Both the position numbers and the translations under genes were made by a program. From COE1 sp964445375 (lineage in GTDB: Bacteria; Bacillota; Clostridia; Lachnospirales; Lachnospiraceae), in contig CAYUKO010000101.1 of the NCBI GenBank assembly GCA_964445375.1, positions 1-14,368 on the forward strand: a stretch of DNA of 14,368 bases, written 5' to 3'. Shown here in pieces: positions 1 through 6,805 of the stretch; position 1 is the stretch's first letter; the number at the start of each line of letters is the position of its first letter. The notes below the pieces were generated by a model. It saw nothing but the letters and a program-made list of their open reading frames with translations, made no database searches and was not told the origin of the DNA.

Positions 1-47
1 CGACCTTGCCAAGGTCGAGACCGCGGGTTCGAGCCCCGTCTATCGCT
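1..47 (+). tRNA. tRNA-Gly (GCC anticodon), 3' part, cut by window start
   Basis: The window opens inside a tRNA gene. The anticodon stem CGACC (1-5) pairs with GGTCG (13-17) around the loop TTGCCAA, which puts anticodon GCC at 8-10 and reads glycine codons GGC/GGU. A five-base variable loop follows. The T stem GCGGG (23-27) pairs with CCCGT (35-39) around the canonical loop TTCGAGC. The 3' acceptor strand CTATCGC (40-46) and discriminator T47 close it. CCA is not encoded (CTC follows). The D arm and 5' acceptor strand lie outside the window, so acceptor pairing cannot be checked. Confidence 0.93.
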
Positions 48-57
48 CTCAAAAAGA

Positions 58-79
58 AATTGTTTTATAAAAGACAATT
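58..79 (+). other. 9-bp hairpin just after tRNA-Gly
   Basis: AATTGTTTT (58-66) pairs with AAGACAATT (71-79) around ATAA, including one G-T pair. It has no T run after it, so it is not a complete terminator. It may be part of the tRNA precursor trailer. Its right arm overlaps a weak promoter-like pair, TTGAAC (78-83) and AATAAT (102-107), which I do not count as a feature. Confidence 0.4.
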
Positions 80-158
80 GAACATATGTCAGAGTTTGCA
101 CAATAATTTAGGTTATGTCGCAGCGGGTAATAACTCGCTATTCGCTCTCTCAATAACG

Positions 159-199
159 CCCGCAGGTTTATGGATACATAGATTTGCGGGTCTCTTTTT
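159..199 (+). terminator. Rho-independent terminator downstream of tRNA-Gly
   Basis: Positions 159-172 pair without a break with 177-190 (14 pairs, three of them G-T) around the tetraloop GATA. The base of the stem is CCCGCA/TGCGGG, and TCTCTTTTT follows directly. This is a strong intrinsic terminator and most likely ends the tRNA transcript. It isolates murI from tRNA transcription, unless a small transcript starts in between. Confidence 0.8.
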
Positions 200-201
200 A
201 T

Positions 202-276
202 GCACATGGCTGTCCAGCGGAGAATTCAGCCTTACGGCTGAGGACAGCCAGTGCGCAAGTAGGCTGAAGCCTACTT
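202..276. repeat. Two strong adjacent hairpins in the tRNA-murI gap
   Basis: The first hairpin pairs GCAC (202-205) with GTGC (251-254) and TGGCTGTCC (207-215) with GGACAGCCA (242-250), with one bulged A. Inside it is a second stem, TCAGCC/GGCTGA (226-231/236-241), around TTAC. Directly after it, AAGTAGGC (257-264) pairs perfectly with GCCTACTT (269-276) around TGAA. No T run follows either hairpin, so they are not terminators, and no convincing reading frame runs through them. They may be folded RNA or members of an intergenic palindrome family; I cannot name a known family. Confidence 0.5.
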
Positions 277-311
277 GATATGTAAAACAATGAGTTATGC
301 GAAAACCTCAA

Positions 312-443
312 GACATTCGTAGAAAGCTTCATCAATAGACGGATACGAGAATTTATTCGCGTATACGGCTATGAGGAAGCGCATATGGAAACGCTTGCGT
401 TTTCATATGGCGAATGTCGCGACAGTGAATAAGCTTTGCTTAT
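312..443. ncRNA. Candidate structured RNA or palindromic element before murI
   Basis: An outer stem, GACATTCG (312-319) with CGAATGTC (411-418), encloses two hairpins. The first pairs 343-351 with 356-364 with one mismatch. The second pairs 382-393 with 398-409 (12 pairs, one G-T) around CTTG. The palindrome TGTCGCGACA (415-424) and a small ATAAGC/GCTTAT hairpin (429-443) follow. The three-way-junction layout suggests a folded RNA in the murI leader, or an inserted palindromic repeat. Strand is undecided because inverted repeats fold on both strands. No known riboswitch core was recognised. The 36 bases from 444 to 479 hold the murI ribosome binding site. Confidence 0.4.
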
Positions 444-479
444 GAACCTGCACCAGTTAAAGCAGAAAGGACCCTTTAT

Positions 480-1274
480 ATGAACATCGGTATATTTGAT
501 TCAGGCATCGGCGGAATGACTCTCCTGCATCAGGCGATTGTCACACTGCCTCATGAGAATTATATATTTTATGCAGATACAGACCATGTCCCTTATGGAA
601 CTAAGACGAAGGAGCAGGTTATTGGTTATGTGGATGAGGTCATGCAGTTTATGATAGCCCAGGATTGCAAGGCGGTTGTGATTGCCTGCAATACAGCAAC
701 TTCGGTAGCAGCAGAGATTATGCGCAGTAAGTATGACATTCCGATTATTGGTATTGAACCTGCGGTGAAACCGGCAGTGGAGAAGAGTCAGGGAAAAAGG
801 GTTATGGTAGTTGCTACACCACTTACGATTCAAGAGGAAAAGCTTAAGAATCTGGTAGAAAAGGTGGATGATGCTCATCTTGTAGATTTACTTGCGTTAC
901 CTAAGCTTGTTTCTTTTGCAGAACGGGGTGAATTTGCTTCAAAAGAGGTACATGATTATTTAAAAGAGATGCTTGCGCCTTATCGATTAGAAGAATACAG
1001 TGAGCTTGTACTTGGCTGTACGCATTTTAATTATTTTAAAGATAGTTTTGCGAAGCTTCTGCCAGCAGGTGTACAGATGATAGACGGTAGTACCGGAACC
1101 ATCAATCAGCTTAAGAGAATCTTAATGCAGAGAGAACAATTGGAAGAGCAGGAAGGAAAGGTTCGCTATTTTGCGTCCGGAAGGGAACTGACATCAACAG
1201 AAGCGTTACAAAGAATGGAATCACTTCATGAACGATTAGAAAATATGAGACAAATAGAAAGAGCAGGCTTATAA
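480..1274 (+). CDS. murI: Glutamate racemase
   Basis: Cytoplasmic, cofactor-independent enzyme that converts L-glutamate to D-glutamate for peptidoglycan precursors. The 264 residues are the usual length for the family. Family motifs are all present in order: GIFDSGIGG (4-12, with Asp7 and Ser8), YADTDHVPYG (31-40), ACNTATS with catalytic Cys70, GIEPAVKPA (91-99), and LGCTHF with the second catalytic Cys180 and His182. DGSTGT follows in the substrate pocket region. The start is fixed by AAAGGA at 466-471, eight bases upstream of the ATG. It is a single gene between the tRNA and a convergent LRR gene. Nothing in it looks truncated or unusual. The symbol racE is also used for this family. Confidence 0.96.
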   Translation: MNIGIFDSGIGGMTLLHQAIVTLPHENYIFYADTDHVPYGTKTKEQVIGYVDEVMQFMIAQDCKAVVIACNTATSVAAEIMRSKYDIPIIGIEPAVKPAVEKSQGKRVMVVATPLTIQEEKLKNLVEKVDDAHLVDLLALPKLVSFAERGEFASKEVHDYLKEMLAPYRLEEYSELVLGCTHFNYFKDSFAKLLPAGVQMIDGSTGTINQLKRILMQREQLEEQEGKVRYFASGRELTSTEALQRMESLHERLENMRQIERAGL

Positions 1275-1291
1275 AAAGTCTGCTCTTTTTG
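1258..1291 (+). terminator. murI terminator overlapping its stop codon
   Basis: AAAGAGCAGGCTT (1258-1270) pairs with AAGTCTGCTCTTT (1276-1288) around ATAAA, with one G-T pair, and runs into a T tract. The TAA stop of murI (1272-1274) sits in the loop. The gene on the opposite strand ends at 1300, so this short gap separates two convergent genes. The reverse strand has a poorer T tract, so the site is mainly rightward. Confidence 0.85.
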
Positions 1292-1299
1292 TGTAAAAA

Positions 1300-3285
1300 C
1301 TATTCCATGCTTACCTTATTTCCAAGACCGCCGTCGTTTGTAATTGGATTATTATAACACAGAATGTATTCCAGATTTGGCAGGATTGCCAGTGGAGTAA
1401 GATTGGTTACATTATTATCTGTGATATCAAGTATTTCCAAATAAGGTAAAGATGCGGCGAATTGTACGCTGTTAAGGTTTTGATCTGCAACATATAATTC
1501 GCGCAAGCTCTGATAATTTTTGAAAATGTCCGTATGTTCAGAAAGGGAAAGAACATTGGAGTTATCATTGTAGTCCCATTTTCCATCTTTGAGTGCGCGA
1601 AGTTCCGAGTTACTGATATCAAGAATCTCAAGGCTTGTATTTGGTTCCAGATTGGTAACATCAAAGCCGGTAGTACATCCTGACATATAGAATTCCTTCA
1701 GGTTAGGAAGTTTCAGTAATCCTTCCACATTTCCCCAGATATAACTTTCATCTAATGCAATATATTCAAGGTTTGTAAGTTCCATAATTGGTTCGAACAC
1801 CGATGGTTCCAAAGACATATTATAAAGCTCTAAGCTGGTAAGATTCTTTAAGGATGACAAAGCGGAAAAGTCATGTGCATAAGTATCATAAATGGACAAT
1901 GACTGTAAGCCGGGAGCATTTGCAAGTTCGGATAAATCGTCAAAGTTACCAAGTAAAAGACTGGTAAGGTTTGGCATATTACCAAGCTGTGGAAGTGCTA
2001 TCGGATTGTCAAAGGAATAGCTTACACATAAGGAAAGATCCTCAAGCTGAGTGAGCTGTGATACCACCTGATAATCCATCAGTTCGTAGTTATAGCTTAG
2101 ATCAAGACAGGTCAGGGAATCACAGCAATCTTTCAGTGCATCAATTTTTTCAAGTTTACTATCCCAAATGATAAGAGTCTTTAAATTCGGCATGTTAGAA
2201 ACAAAGCCAATGTCAGAAAGGCTGGAACAATCCAAATATAAGGATTCTAACTGTGGCATGTCATATAATGACTGGAAGCTGCTGATGCTGTTACCGTCAT
2301 AAATCTGTAAAGTCCTTAAGTTAGTAAGGCTGGTAAGCGGGTCCAGGGTTTCCACATAATCTGCGTCCAGAGTAAGCTTGGAAAGGTTGGTATAGTTTTC
2401 GATATCTGATAAAGTACTTGCGAAGAATAAGTCTGTTAATGTCAATATTTCAAGCTGTGCGGGATCTATAAATTCTGCAAGCTCAGATGGAGTTAAATCA
2501 GTACCTAGTGAATACAGCTGGTCGAGTCCTTCCAGAGATCCGATGCTTCCATATTCCATATAGAGAGTATCCAGATTCGGGAAGATGGAAAAGTCAATAC
2601 TATAAAAGTTAGAATCGCTTGGATAAACGCGGCCTGTGATAATATCATCATCCGTAACAATACCGTAACCAACGGCTTTGTAATTATCGTTATAATAGTG
2701 AAGATCAAGGTAGCCAATGGATGCAAGTTCTTCACTGGTTACTTCGGAAGCGTCTTTGCCGAAGATAAGACCCACTGCTTCTACAATACCGGAAGCATTA
2801 TCACTTAGGTTTTTGGTTGAAGACGAGGTTACTTCTTTGGTATCTGAGTCTGGAAGAACTGGTGATTCAACCTCTGTAGATGAGCCGAAGGATTCCGCAG
2901 ATTCTTCTGATGAGTTTGCATGGTTTTGGATGAAAGCCAATAAAAGAGAACTGGCAACATTTATTACGACAAAAACGATTATGATAATAAGAAAAACTTT
3001 GGAAAATGACTTCTTTTTGCTATTTGATGAAGGAGAAGCGGTGCTGCTGTCTGTATATGTATAAGTAATCTTAGGTGTAGATGCAGCTGTCTGTTTTGGC
3101 GAAGGTGAGGCAGTACTGTTGGTAGTGCCTGCTACGGTAGATGAGCTGTTTTGTGCGTTGCTTGAAGAAGCGCTGTAAGAGGCATGATAGCCACATTCGC
3201 TACATACCATGTCTCCATAGATATAGTCCATGCCTTTTCCGCAAAGGGGGCATTTGTTTTTGTGATTGATATCAAAAATTCCCAT
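1300..3285 (-). CDS. Membrane-anchored leucine-rich-repeat protein with N-terminal zinc ribbon
   Basis: 661 residues. The N-terminus is a zinc ribbon with CPLC (Cys12, Cys15) and CSEC (Cys28, Cys31). A Ser/Thr/Pro-rich linker of about 55 residues follows, then KKKSFSK and one membrane segment at about 97-119. Positive residues before the segment put the zinc ribbon inside and the long C-terminal part outside. After an acidic Ser-rich stalk, about residues 230-650 form leucine-rich repeats of roughly 22 residues, with the pattern LxxLxLxxNxxxxLxxL as in internalins. There is no signal peptide and no sortase motif. The start is supported by GAAAGGA (3294-3299 on the complement). LRR ectodomains usually bind protein or glycan ligands; the ligand here is unknown. 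It stands alone downstream of the ABC operon terminator. Confidence 0.85.
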   Translation of the reverse strand: MGIFDINHKNKCPLCGKGMDYIYGDMVCSECGYHASYSASSSNAQNSSSTVAGTTNSTASPSPKQTAASTPKITYTYTDSSTASPSSNSKKKSFSKVFLIIIIVFVVINVASSLLLAFIQNHANSSEESAESFGSSTEVESPVLPDSDTKEVTSSSTKNLSDNASGIVEAVGLIFGKDASEVTSEELASIGYLDLHYYNDNYKAVGYGIVTDDDIITGRVYPSDSNFYSIDFSIFPNLDTLYMEYGSIGSLEGLDQLYSLGTDLTPSELAEFIDPAQLEILTLTDLFFASTLSDIENYTNLSKLTLDADYVETLDPLTSLTNLRTLQIYDGNSISSFQSLYDMPQLESLYLDCSSLSDIGFVSNMPNLKTLIIWDSKLEKIDALKDCCDSLTCLDLSYNYELMDYQVVSQLTQLEDLSLCVSYSFDNPIALPQLGNMPNLTSLLLGNFDDLSELANAPGLQSLSIYDTYAHDFSALSSLKNLTSLELYNMSLEPSVFEPIMELTNLEYIALDESYIWGNVEGLLKLPNLKEFYMSGCTTGFDVTNLEPNTSLEILDISNSELRALKDGKWDYNDNSNVLSLSEHTDIFKNYQSLRELYVADQNLNSVQFAASLPYLEILDITDNNVTNLTPLAILPNLEYILCYNNPITNDGGLGNKVSME

Positions 3286-3300
3286 GTTTTTTTCCTTTCG

Positions 3301-3348
3301 TATATAAAAATATATGGTGCTATATTATAAAAAATACAGCACCATATA
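3301..3348 (-). terminator. Terminator of the gntR-ABC operon (leftward)
   Basis: TATATGGTGCT (3311-3321) and AGCACCATATA (3338-3348) pair perfectly over 11 bp, with four more A-T pairs inside. Read leftward, the hairpin is followed by TTTTTATATA, so it fits an intrinsic terminator for the permease gene that ends at 3387. The loop read leftward contains TATAAT (3324-3329), which could be the -10 of the LRR gene that starts at 3285. Confidence 0.7.
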
Positions 3349-3386
3349 AGTATATCATATCAGGATGCAAAAAACATAAAATGATT

Positions 3387-4235
3387 CTATTCCAGATTCA
3401 AACGTTTTGTCATCATGTGAATATTAACAAAATACATAACAATTGCAATAACAATGGACAATCCAAGAATAATCAGGAAGGATGGTCCTAAAAGAGAGGA
3501 CATCGTTATTGTTTTGCCTGTGTATTCGGCTTCAAACATCTGTCCATACATTGGAATCAAAGCAATATAACTTACAGTCTGTTGAATCGTAGTCAGTGCG
3601 AAATAAGCTATGATAGCACCCAGAATACGATGTTTTGTATAAAGCTGGCCAAGGCTTACGCAGCCGAGAACGGAAATAATTCCACAAACTGCACCAATCA
3701 GACTGTAAACGCCTAAAAATCCGAAGTACCCTAAGAAACTGATGCCCATTTCTTCTTTGAATTCGGCATTGAGTTCGCCCCAGGCAATGGATGAAAGATC
3801 GGATACCTGAATCTCACCGAGGTTCATCATGTGTGTAATGAAAACACCTACTAGTAATGCAGCGGTAATAATGATGAGCACCAGCGAAAGAAGATGGCAA
3901 AGTACAGCGGTAATGGTCTTTGCTGCCACAAGCTGTTTCGTGGAAACAGGAAGTGTATGTGTTAAATATCCTTCATCGGTATAGCAAGTTTTATAAAAAC
4001 GAATGGCTATAATGAGCATGGTTCCAAGGGAACAGGCTATAACGCCAAAGTAATATAAAAATACGCTAAGCATGGTGAACAAAACAGAGAATCCAACTGC
4101 AACGTCATCATATTTCGGATTGATTGTAAGAATCAATATTCCGGTCAGAATGGTAATTCCTAATAATACCAGATAGAGAATTGATAAAGGTTTTCTTAAA
4201 CCTTTCCATTCGTATTTGATTAATTTTCCTAACAT
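3387..4235 (-). CDS. ABC transporter permease, ABC-2 type (YtrC/D-like)
   Basis: 282 residues with about six hydrophobic segments: roughly 18-37, 47-78, 104-132, 166-196, 203-229 and 250-274. The start MLGKLIKYEWKGLRK and the cytoplasmic stretch CYTDEGYLTHTLPVSTKQLVAAK are typical of ABC-2 permeases encoded next to YtrB-like ATPases. It would form the membrane part of a transporter powered by the neighbouring ATPase. Its ATG lies inside the end of the ATPase gene (7-base overlap, sequence ATGTTAG on the complement), with GGGAGGTG upstream, which implies translational coupling. Relatives respond to cell-wall antibiotics in Bacillus (ytr operon), but the substrate here is not evident. Confidence 0.85.
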   Translation of the reverse strand: MLGKLIKYEWKGLRKPLSILYLVLLGITILTGILILTINPKYDDVAVGFSVLFTMLSVFLYYFGVIACSLGTMLIIAIRFYKTCYTDEGYLTHTLPVSTKQLVAAKTITAVLCHLLSLVLIIITAALLVGVFITHMMNLGEIQVSDLSSIAWGELNAEFKEEMGISFLGYFGFLGVYSLIGAVCGIISVLGCVSLGQLYTKHRILGAIIAYFALTTIQQTVSYIALIPMYGQMFEAEYTGKTITMSSLLGPSFLIILGLSIVIAIVMYFVNIHMMTKRLNLE

Positions 4236-4939
4236 GCGTACACCTCCCTGAAATAAGCATCAATGGATTTTCCGAGCTTTTCACGGATTGCTTCCACACT
4301 GGTATGAAGGACAAGAGAACCGTTCTTCATAAAGATTACTTCATCCAGAATGTTCTCAATATCTGAGATTAAGTGTGTGGAAAGAAGTATCGTAGCGTTT
4401 TCATTATAATTGGTAATAATGGTCTTTAAGATGTAATCTCTTGCAGCCGGGTCAACACCTGCAATTGGTTCGTCTAAGATATAGAGGTCTGCCTGTCTGC
4501 TCATGACAAGAATCAACTGAACCTTTTCTTTGGTTCCTTTTGACAAAGTCTTTAATCTTGCTTCCGGGTCAATGCCAAGGGAAGCGAACATGTTATAAGC
4601 TCGTTCCGGTGAAAAATCTTCATAAAAATCCTGAAAATAATCAACCATTTCGCGGATTCGCATATTGCTTTGTAAATAAGTGCGCTCTGGTAAATAAGAG
4701 ATTACTCTTTTTGTTTCAACTCCCGGTGCATAACCATTAATGGTTACGGAACCACAAGAAGGTGTTAAAAGTCCGTTGATCATTTTAATGAGTGTTGTTT
4801 TGCCGCAGCCATTTGGACCAAGTAATCCAATAATCTTTCCTCGTGGAATAGATAAGTTCATGTGGTAAACAGCCATATAATTGCCAGCGCCCTTATACTG
4901 CTTACATAAATCATTTGTTTGAAGTAATGGTTGTTCCAT
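4229..4939 (-). CDS. ABC transporter ATP-binding protein (YtrB-like)
   Basis: 236 residues, cytoplasmic ATPase of the same transporter. It has Walker A GPNGCGKTT (41-49), a YLPER segment (82-86) where the Q-loop is expected, signature LSKGTKEK (132-139), Walker B DLYILDEP (151-158), D-loop GVDP (161-164) and switch His189. The signature differs from the usual LSGGQ, as is common in this exporter-like subfamily. The ATG shares one base with the TAA stop of the gntR gene (TAATG on the complement), and GGAGGGAG lies upstream, so the three genes form one tightly coupled operon. ATP binding is certain from the motifs; the direction of transport is inferred from the subfamily. Confidence 0.9.
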   Translation of the reverse strand: MEQPLLQTNDLCKQYKGAGNYMAVYHMNLSIPRGKIIGLLGPNGCGKTTLIKMINGLLTPSCGSVTINGYAPGVETKRVISYLPERTYLQSNMRIREMVDYFQDFYEDFSPERAYNMFASLGIDPEARLKTLSKGTKEKVQLILVMSRQADLYILDEPIAGVDPAARDYILKTIITNYNENATILLSTHLISDIENILDEVIFMKNGSLVLHTSVEAIREKLGKSIDAYFREVYAC

Positions 4940-5310
4940 TATTCTGCTCCCTCCTCCATGGCTTCCTTAACAAAAGCCAGAATCTCTTCTTTGTTGAACC
5001 CAAGCTCCATCATGGTATTAAAAAAGCTTTGAACCTGGGATAAAGCTACTTGTGTCTGAATCTGCTTGATCATACTTATATCCTCCGTTACGGTGCGGCC
5101 ACTGTTTCTCTGTGTTTGAATCAGACCGCTTCTTTCTAATTCTGTAAAAGCTTTTTGCATTGTGTTAGGGTTTACACTTGCCTCTGCAGCAAGTTCTCTT
5201 ACACTAGGTAGTCGCTCGCCCGGTTTGTATATTCCGGCAATAATTCTTGTCTGAATCTTTTCAAGAATCTGCGTGTAAATAGGGCGGTCGGAACTAAGAT
5301 CCCATGCCAT
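4939..5310 (-). CDS. GntR-family transcriptional repressor, YtrA subfamily
   Basis: 123 residues, the short form typical of YtrA-type regulators. Residues of about 9-75 form the GntR winged helix-turn-helix (RPIYTQILEKIQTRIIAGIYK, PGERLPSVRELA, NPNTMQKAFTELE). The C-terminal 45 residues are a short helical dimerisation region rather than a large ligand domain. It is first in the operon with the ATPase and permease and probably represses it; a matching palindrome lies over the promoter. AAAGGA (5318-5323) on the complement supports the ATG. The inducer is unknown; in Bacillus the related operon responds to lipid II-binding antibiotics. Confidence 0.9.
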   Translation of the reverse strand: MAWDLSSDRPIYTQILEKIQTRIIAGIYKPGERLPSVRELAAEASVNPNTMQKAFTELERSGLIQTQRNSGRTVTEDISMIKQIQTQVALSQVQSFFNTMMELGFNKEEILAFVKEAMEEGAE

Positions 5311-5362
5311 TATATCATCCTTTCTTACTTCATAGAATATAAAATAATTGTTTGCGTGTCAC

Positions 5363-5398
5363 TGTATTAGTGTACTATTTGAATAATACAATAATACA
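5363..5398. promoter_or_regulatory. Likely GntR/YtrA operator over the -10 region
   Basis: Positions 5369-5392 form an imperfect 24-bp palindrome, AGTGTA-N12-TACAAT, whose inner bases also pair (TATT/AATA). The form AGTGTA-N-TACACT is what I recall for YtrA-type operators. An outer repeat, TGTATTA (5363-5369) and TAATACA (5392-5398), frames it, and a further TAATACA is at 5384-5390. The palindrome covers the -10 and expected start site, so binding should block initiation. A related TGTATTAATACG lies at 5458-5469, in the gap toward opp. Confidence 0.6.
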
Positions 5399-5416
5399 TG
5401 TTTGCATATTTGTCAA
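5388..5416 (-). promoter_or_regulatory. Promoter of the gntR-ABC operon
   Basis: On the complement, TTGACA (5411-5416) is followed by a 17-base spacer and TATTGT (5388-5393). The -35 is a perfect match and the -10 matches at four of six positions. Transcription would start near 5381, giving a leader of about 70 bases to the gntR ATG. Confidence 0.7.
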
Positions 5417-5530
5417 GCAAAAATCTAATGACATAATTTTAAATTAATAAAATATTCTGTATTAATACGTGTTAAACAAAGAAAATTTGTTAAATTTCAA
5501 ATATTTAATGCAAAATGTAAAAATATGCGG

Positions 5531-5536
5531 TATAAT
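5531..5536 (+). promoter_or_regulatory. Possible distal -10 box toward opp
   Basis: A perfect TATAAT, with only a weak -35 at the right distance (ATGCAA, 5508-5513). The surrounding 5417-5631 stretch is very A+T-rich with no credible gene. If used, this promoter would give a leader of about 330 bases before oppB. Confidence 0.3.
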
Positions 5537-5631
5537 GATTATGTGAACCGATATTATGCATGATATTAAAGAAATATGAATATTCATAAATAGTCGGACA
5601 ATTATCTACCCAAAATGCTAAAAAGCGGTAC

Positions 5632-5660
5632 TTGACACACTTTACAAATCCATTTAAAAT
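5632..5660 (+). promoter_or_regulatory. Strong promoter for the opp operon
   Basis: TTGACA (5632-5637), a 17-base spacer and TAAAAT (5655-5660): eleven of twelve consensus positions. Transcription would start near 5667 and give a leader of about 207 bases before the oppB ATG. A-T-rich DNA upstream may act as an UP element. Confidence 0.75.
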
Positions 5661-5748
5661 CGATTGCATACCGACAAAAGTTACGATAAAAATAAAAAAA
5701 TTATCATAATTTTGTTGATTTTGATTATGAATACTATGCATAAATAGC

Positions 5749-5829
5749 GTGGATAGTTATACGAGAAAGCAGGAAATCGGTCGAAGATGCCCGGTGCTGC
5801 TTGATGAGCCTAACTAGCCACATTTTTTA
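5749..5829 (+). promoter_or_regulatory. Leader RNA hairpin with T run before oppB (candidate attenuator)
   Basis: GTGGATAGTTA (5749-5759) pairs with TAACTAGCCAC (5811-5821) at ten of eleven positions. Inside are AAGCAG/CTGCTT (5767-5772/5797-5802) and ATCGG/CCGGT (5776-5780/5791-5795), separated by internal loops (5760-5766 against 5803-5810; 5773-5775 against 5796). A run of six T (5823-5828) follows the outer stem, so the whole element resembles an intrinsic terminator with an elaborate head. It lies between the strong promoter and oppB, where a riboswitch or attenuator would sit. I see no clear alternative antiterminator pairing and match it to no known riboswitch class. Confidence 0.5.
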
Positions 5830-5873
5830 TGATAATACAAAAACATAATAAAAGAGAAGGAGAAAGGGTTATT

Positions 5874-6791
5874 ATGCTAAAGTATATTTTAAAAAGAGTT
5901 GGTCTTGCGATTGTTACCATCTGGGCAGTTGCAACTCTTACATTTTTCCTGATGAATCTGGTACCGGGTGGACCGTTCCTGTCAGAGAAAGCTGTCAGCC
6001 CTGCGGCGCTGGCTGCATTGGAAGCCAAGTATGGACTGGATAAACCATTGGGGGAACAATATATTACGTATATGACAGATGCATTACATGGAGATTTTGG
6101 TGATAGTCTGAAGCAGAGAGGCCGTTCTGTTATGTCTATCATTATGACCAAGTTCCCGGTTTCCGCCAAAGTGGGTGGTGTAGCAATTATTGTTTCATTA
6201 TGTTTAGGAGTTCCACTTGGATGTTTTGCGGCAATGCATAGAGGAAAGTTCCTCGATAATTTAATCAGTGTTATTTCAACATGTGGTATTGCGGTACCCA
6301 GTTTTGTGATTTGTACTGTACTGATGTATTTTCTGGGAGTTAATTTAAAGATTCTTCCTACTTATGGATTGAGTTCATGGAAGCATTATATTATGCCTGT
6401 TCTTTCCTTATCTTTTTATCCAACAGCATATATTATGAGATTGATGAGATCATCCATGCTTGATGTACTTGGGCAGGATTATATGAGAACAGCAAAGGCA
6501 AAAGGTGTTACGGAGCAGAAGAGAATCTTTAAGCATGCGTTACGTAATGCGATTCTTCCTGTTATTACTTATGTAGGTCCGATGATTGCCTATACTTTGA
6601 CAGGTAGCTTTGTTGTAGAGAAGATTTTTACAATTCCGGGTCTTGGTGGAGAATTCATTGGCTCTATTAACTCAAGAGACTATACCGTAATTATGGGTAC
6701 TACGATTTTTCTGGCAACGATTATTGTTATCATGAATGTGGTTGTAGATATTGTTTATAAGCTGGTAGACCCTCGTATTAAGTTGAAGTAA
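5874..6791 (+). CDS. oppB: Oligopeptide ABC transporter permease OppB
   Basis: 305 residues, first permease of a peptide importer in the cytoplasmic membrane. It has the OppB/DppB start MLKYILKRVGLAIVTIW and first membrane segment (about 9-29), the NLVPGGPF motif, an extracellular loop of about 65 residues, then about five more membrane segments. The EAA loop that contacts the ATPases is DYMRTAKAKGV...NAILP (202-229), and GLGGEF and DPR(I/L) near the end are typical. A start 45 bases upstream (ATG at 5829) is in frame, but it falls in the terminator-like element and adds a non-conserved hydrophilic tail. I chose 5874 because AAGGAG/AAAGGG lies at 5857-5868. Confidence 0.94.
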   Translation: MLKYILKRVGLAIVTIWAVATLTFFLMNLVPGGPFLSEKAVSPAALAALEAKYGLDKPLGEQYITYMTDALHGDFGDSLKQRGRSVMSIIMTKFPVSAKVGGVAIIVSLCLGVPLGCFAAMHRGKFLDNLISVISTCGIAVPSFVICTVLMYFLGVNLKILPTYGLSSWKHYIMPVLSLSFYPTAYIMRLMRSSMLDVLGQDYMRTAKAKGVTEQKRIFKHALRNAILPVITYVGPMIAYTLTGSFVVEKIFTIPGLGGEFIGSINSRDYTVIMGTTIFLATIIVIMNVVVDIVYKLVDPRIKLK

Positions 6792-6805
6792 CAGGGAGGA
6801 CGAAA

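Noticed and set aside
78..107. TTGAAC and AATAAT as a promoter for a small RNA ending at the 159-199 terminator
   Set aside because: The -35 is only four of six and overlaps the hairpin at 58-79. Such matches are common in A+T-rich DNA.
123..149. Possible remnant of a second tRNA 3' end (GCGGG...CTCGC then TATTCGCTCTC, like the end of tRNA-Gly)
   Set aside because: The loop is six bases without TTCGA, and no matching 5' acceptor strand GCGAATA lies upstream. The likeness to the real tRNA end is partial.
6..278. Open frame of 90 codons across the tRNA, the terminator and the first hairpins
   Set aside because: It overlaps the tRNA and the terminator, has no ribosome site, and its translation has no protein-like pattern.
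5829..5873. Upstream ATG as the start of oppB
   Set aside because: It falls at the end of the terminator-like T run, has no ribosome site, and adds a hydrophilic tail absent from the family.
5505..6169. Leftward open frames in the opp promoter region and over the oppB start
   Set aside because: They are low-complexity translations of A+T-rich DNA or antisense of oppB, without ribosome sites.
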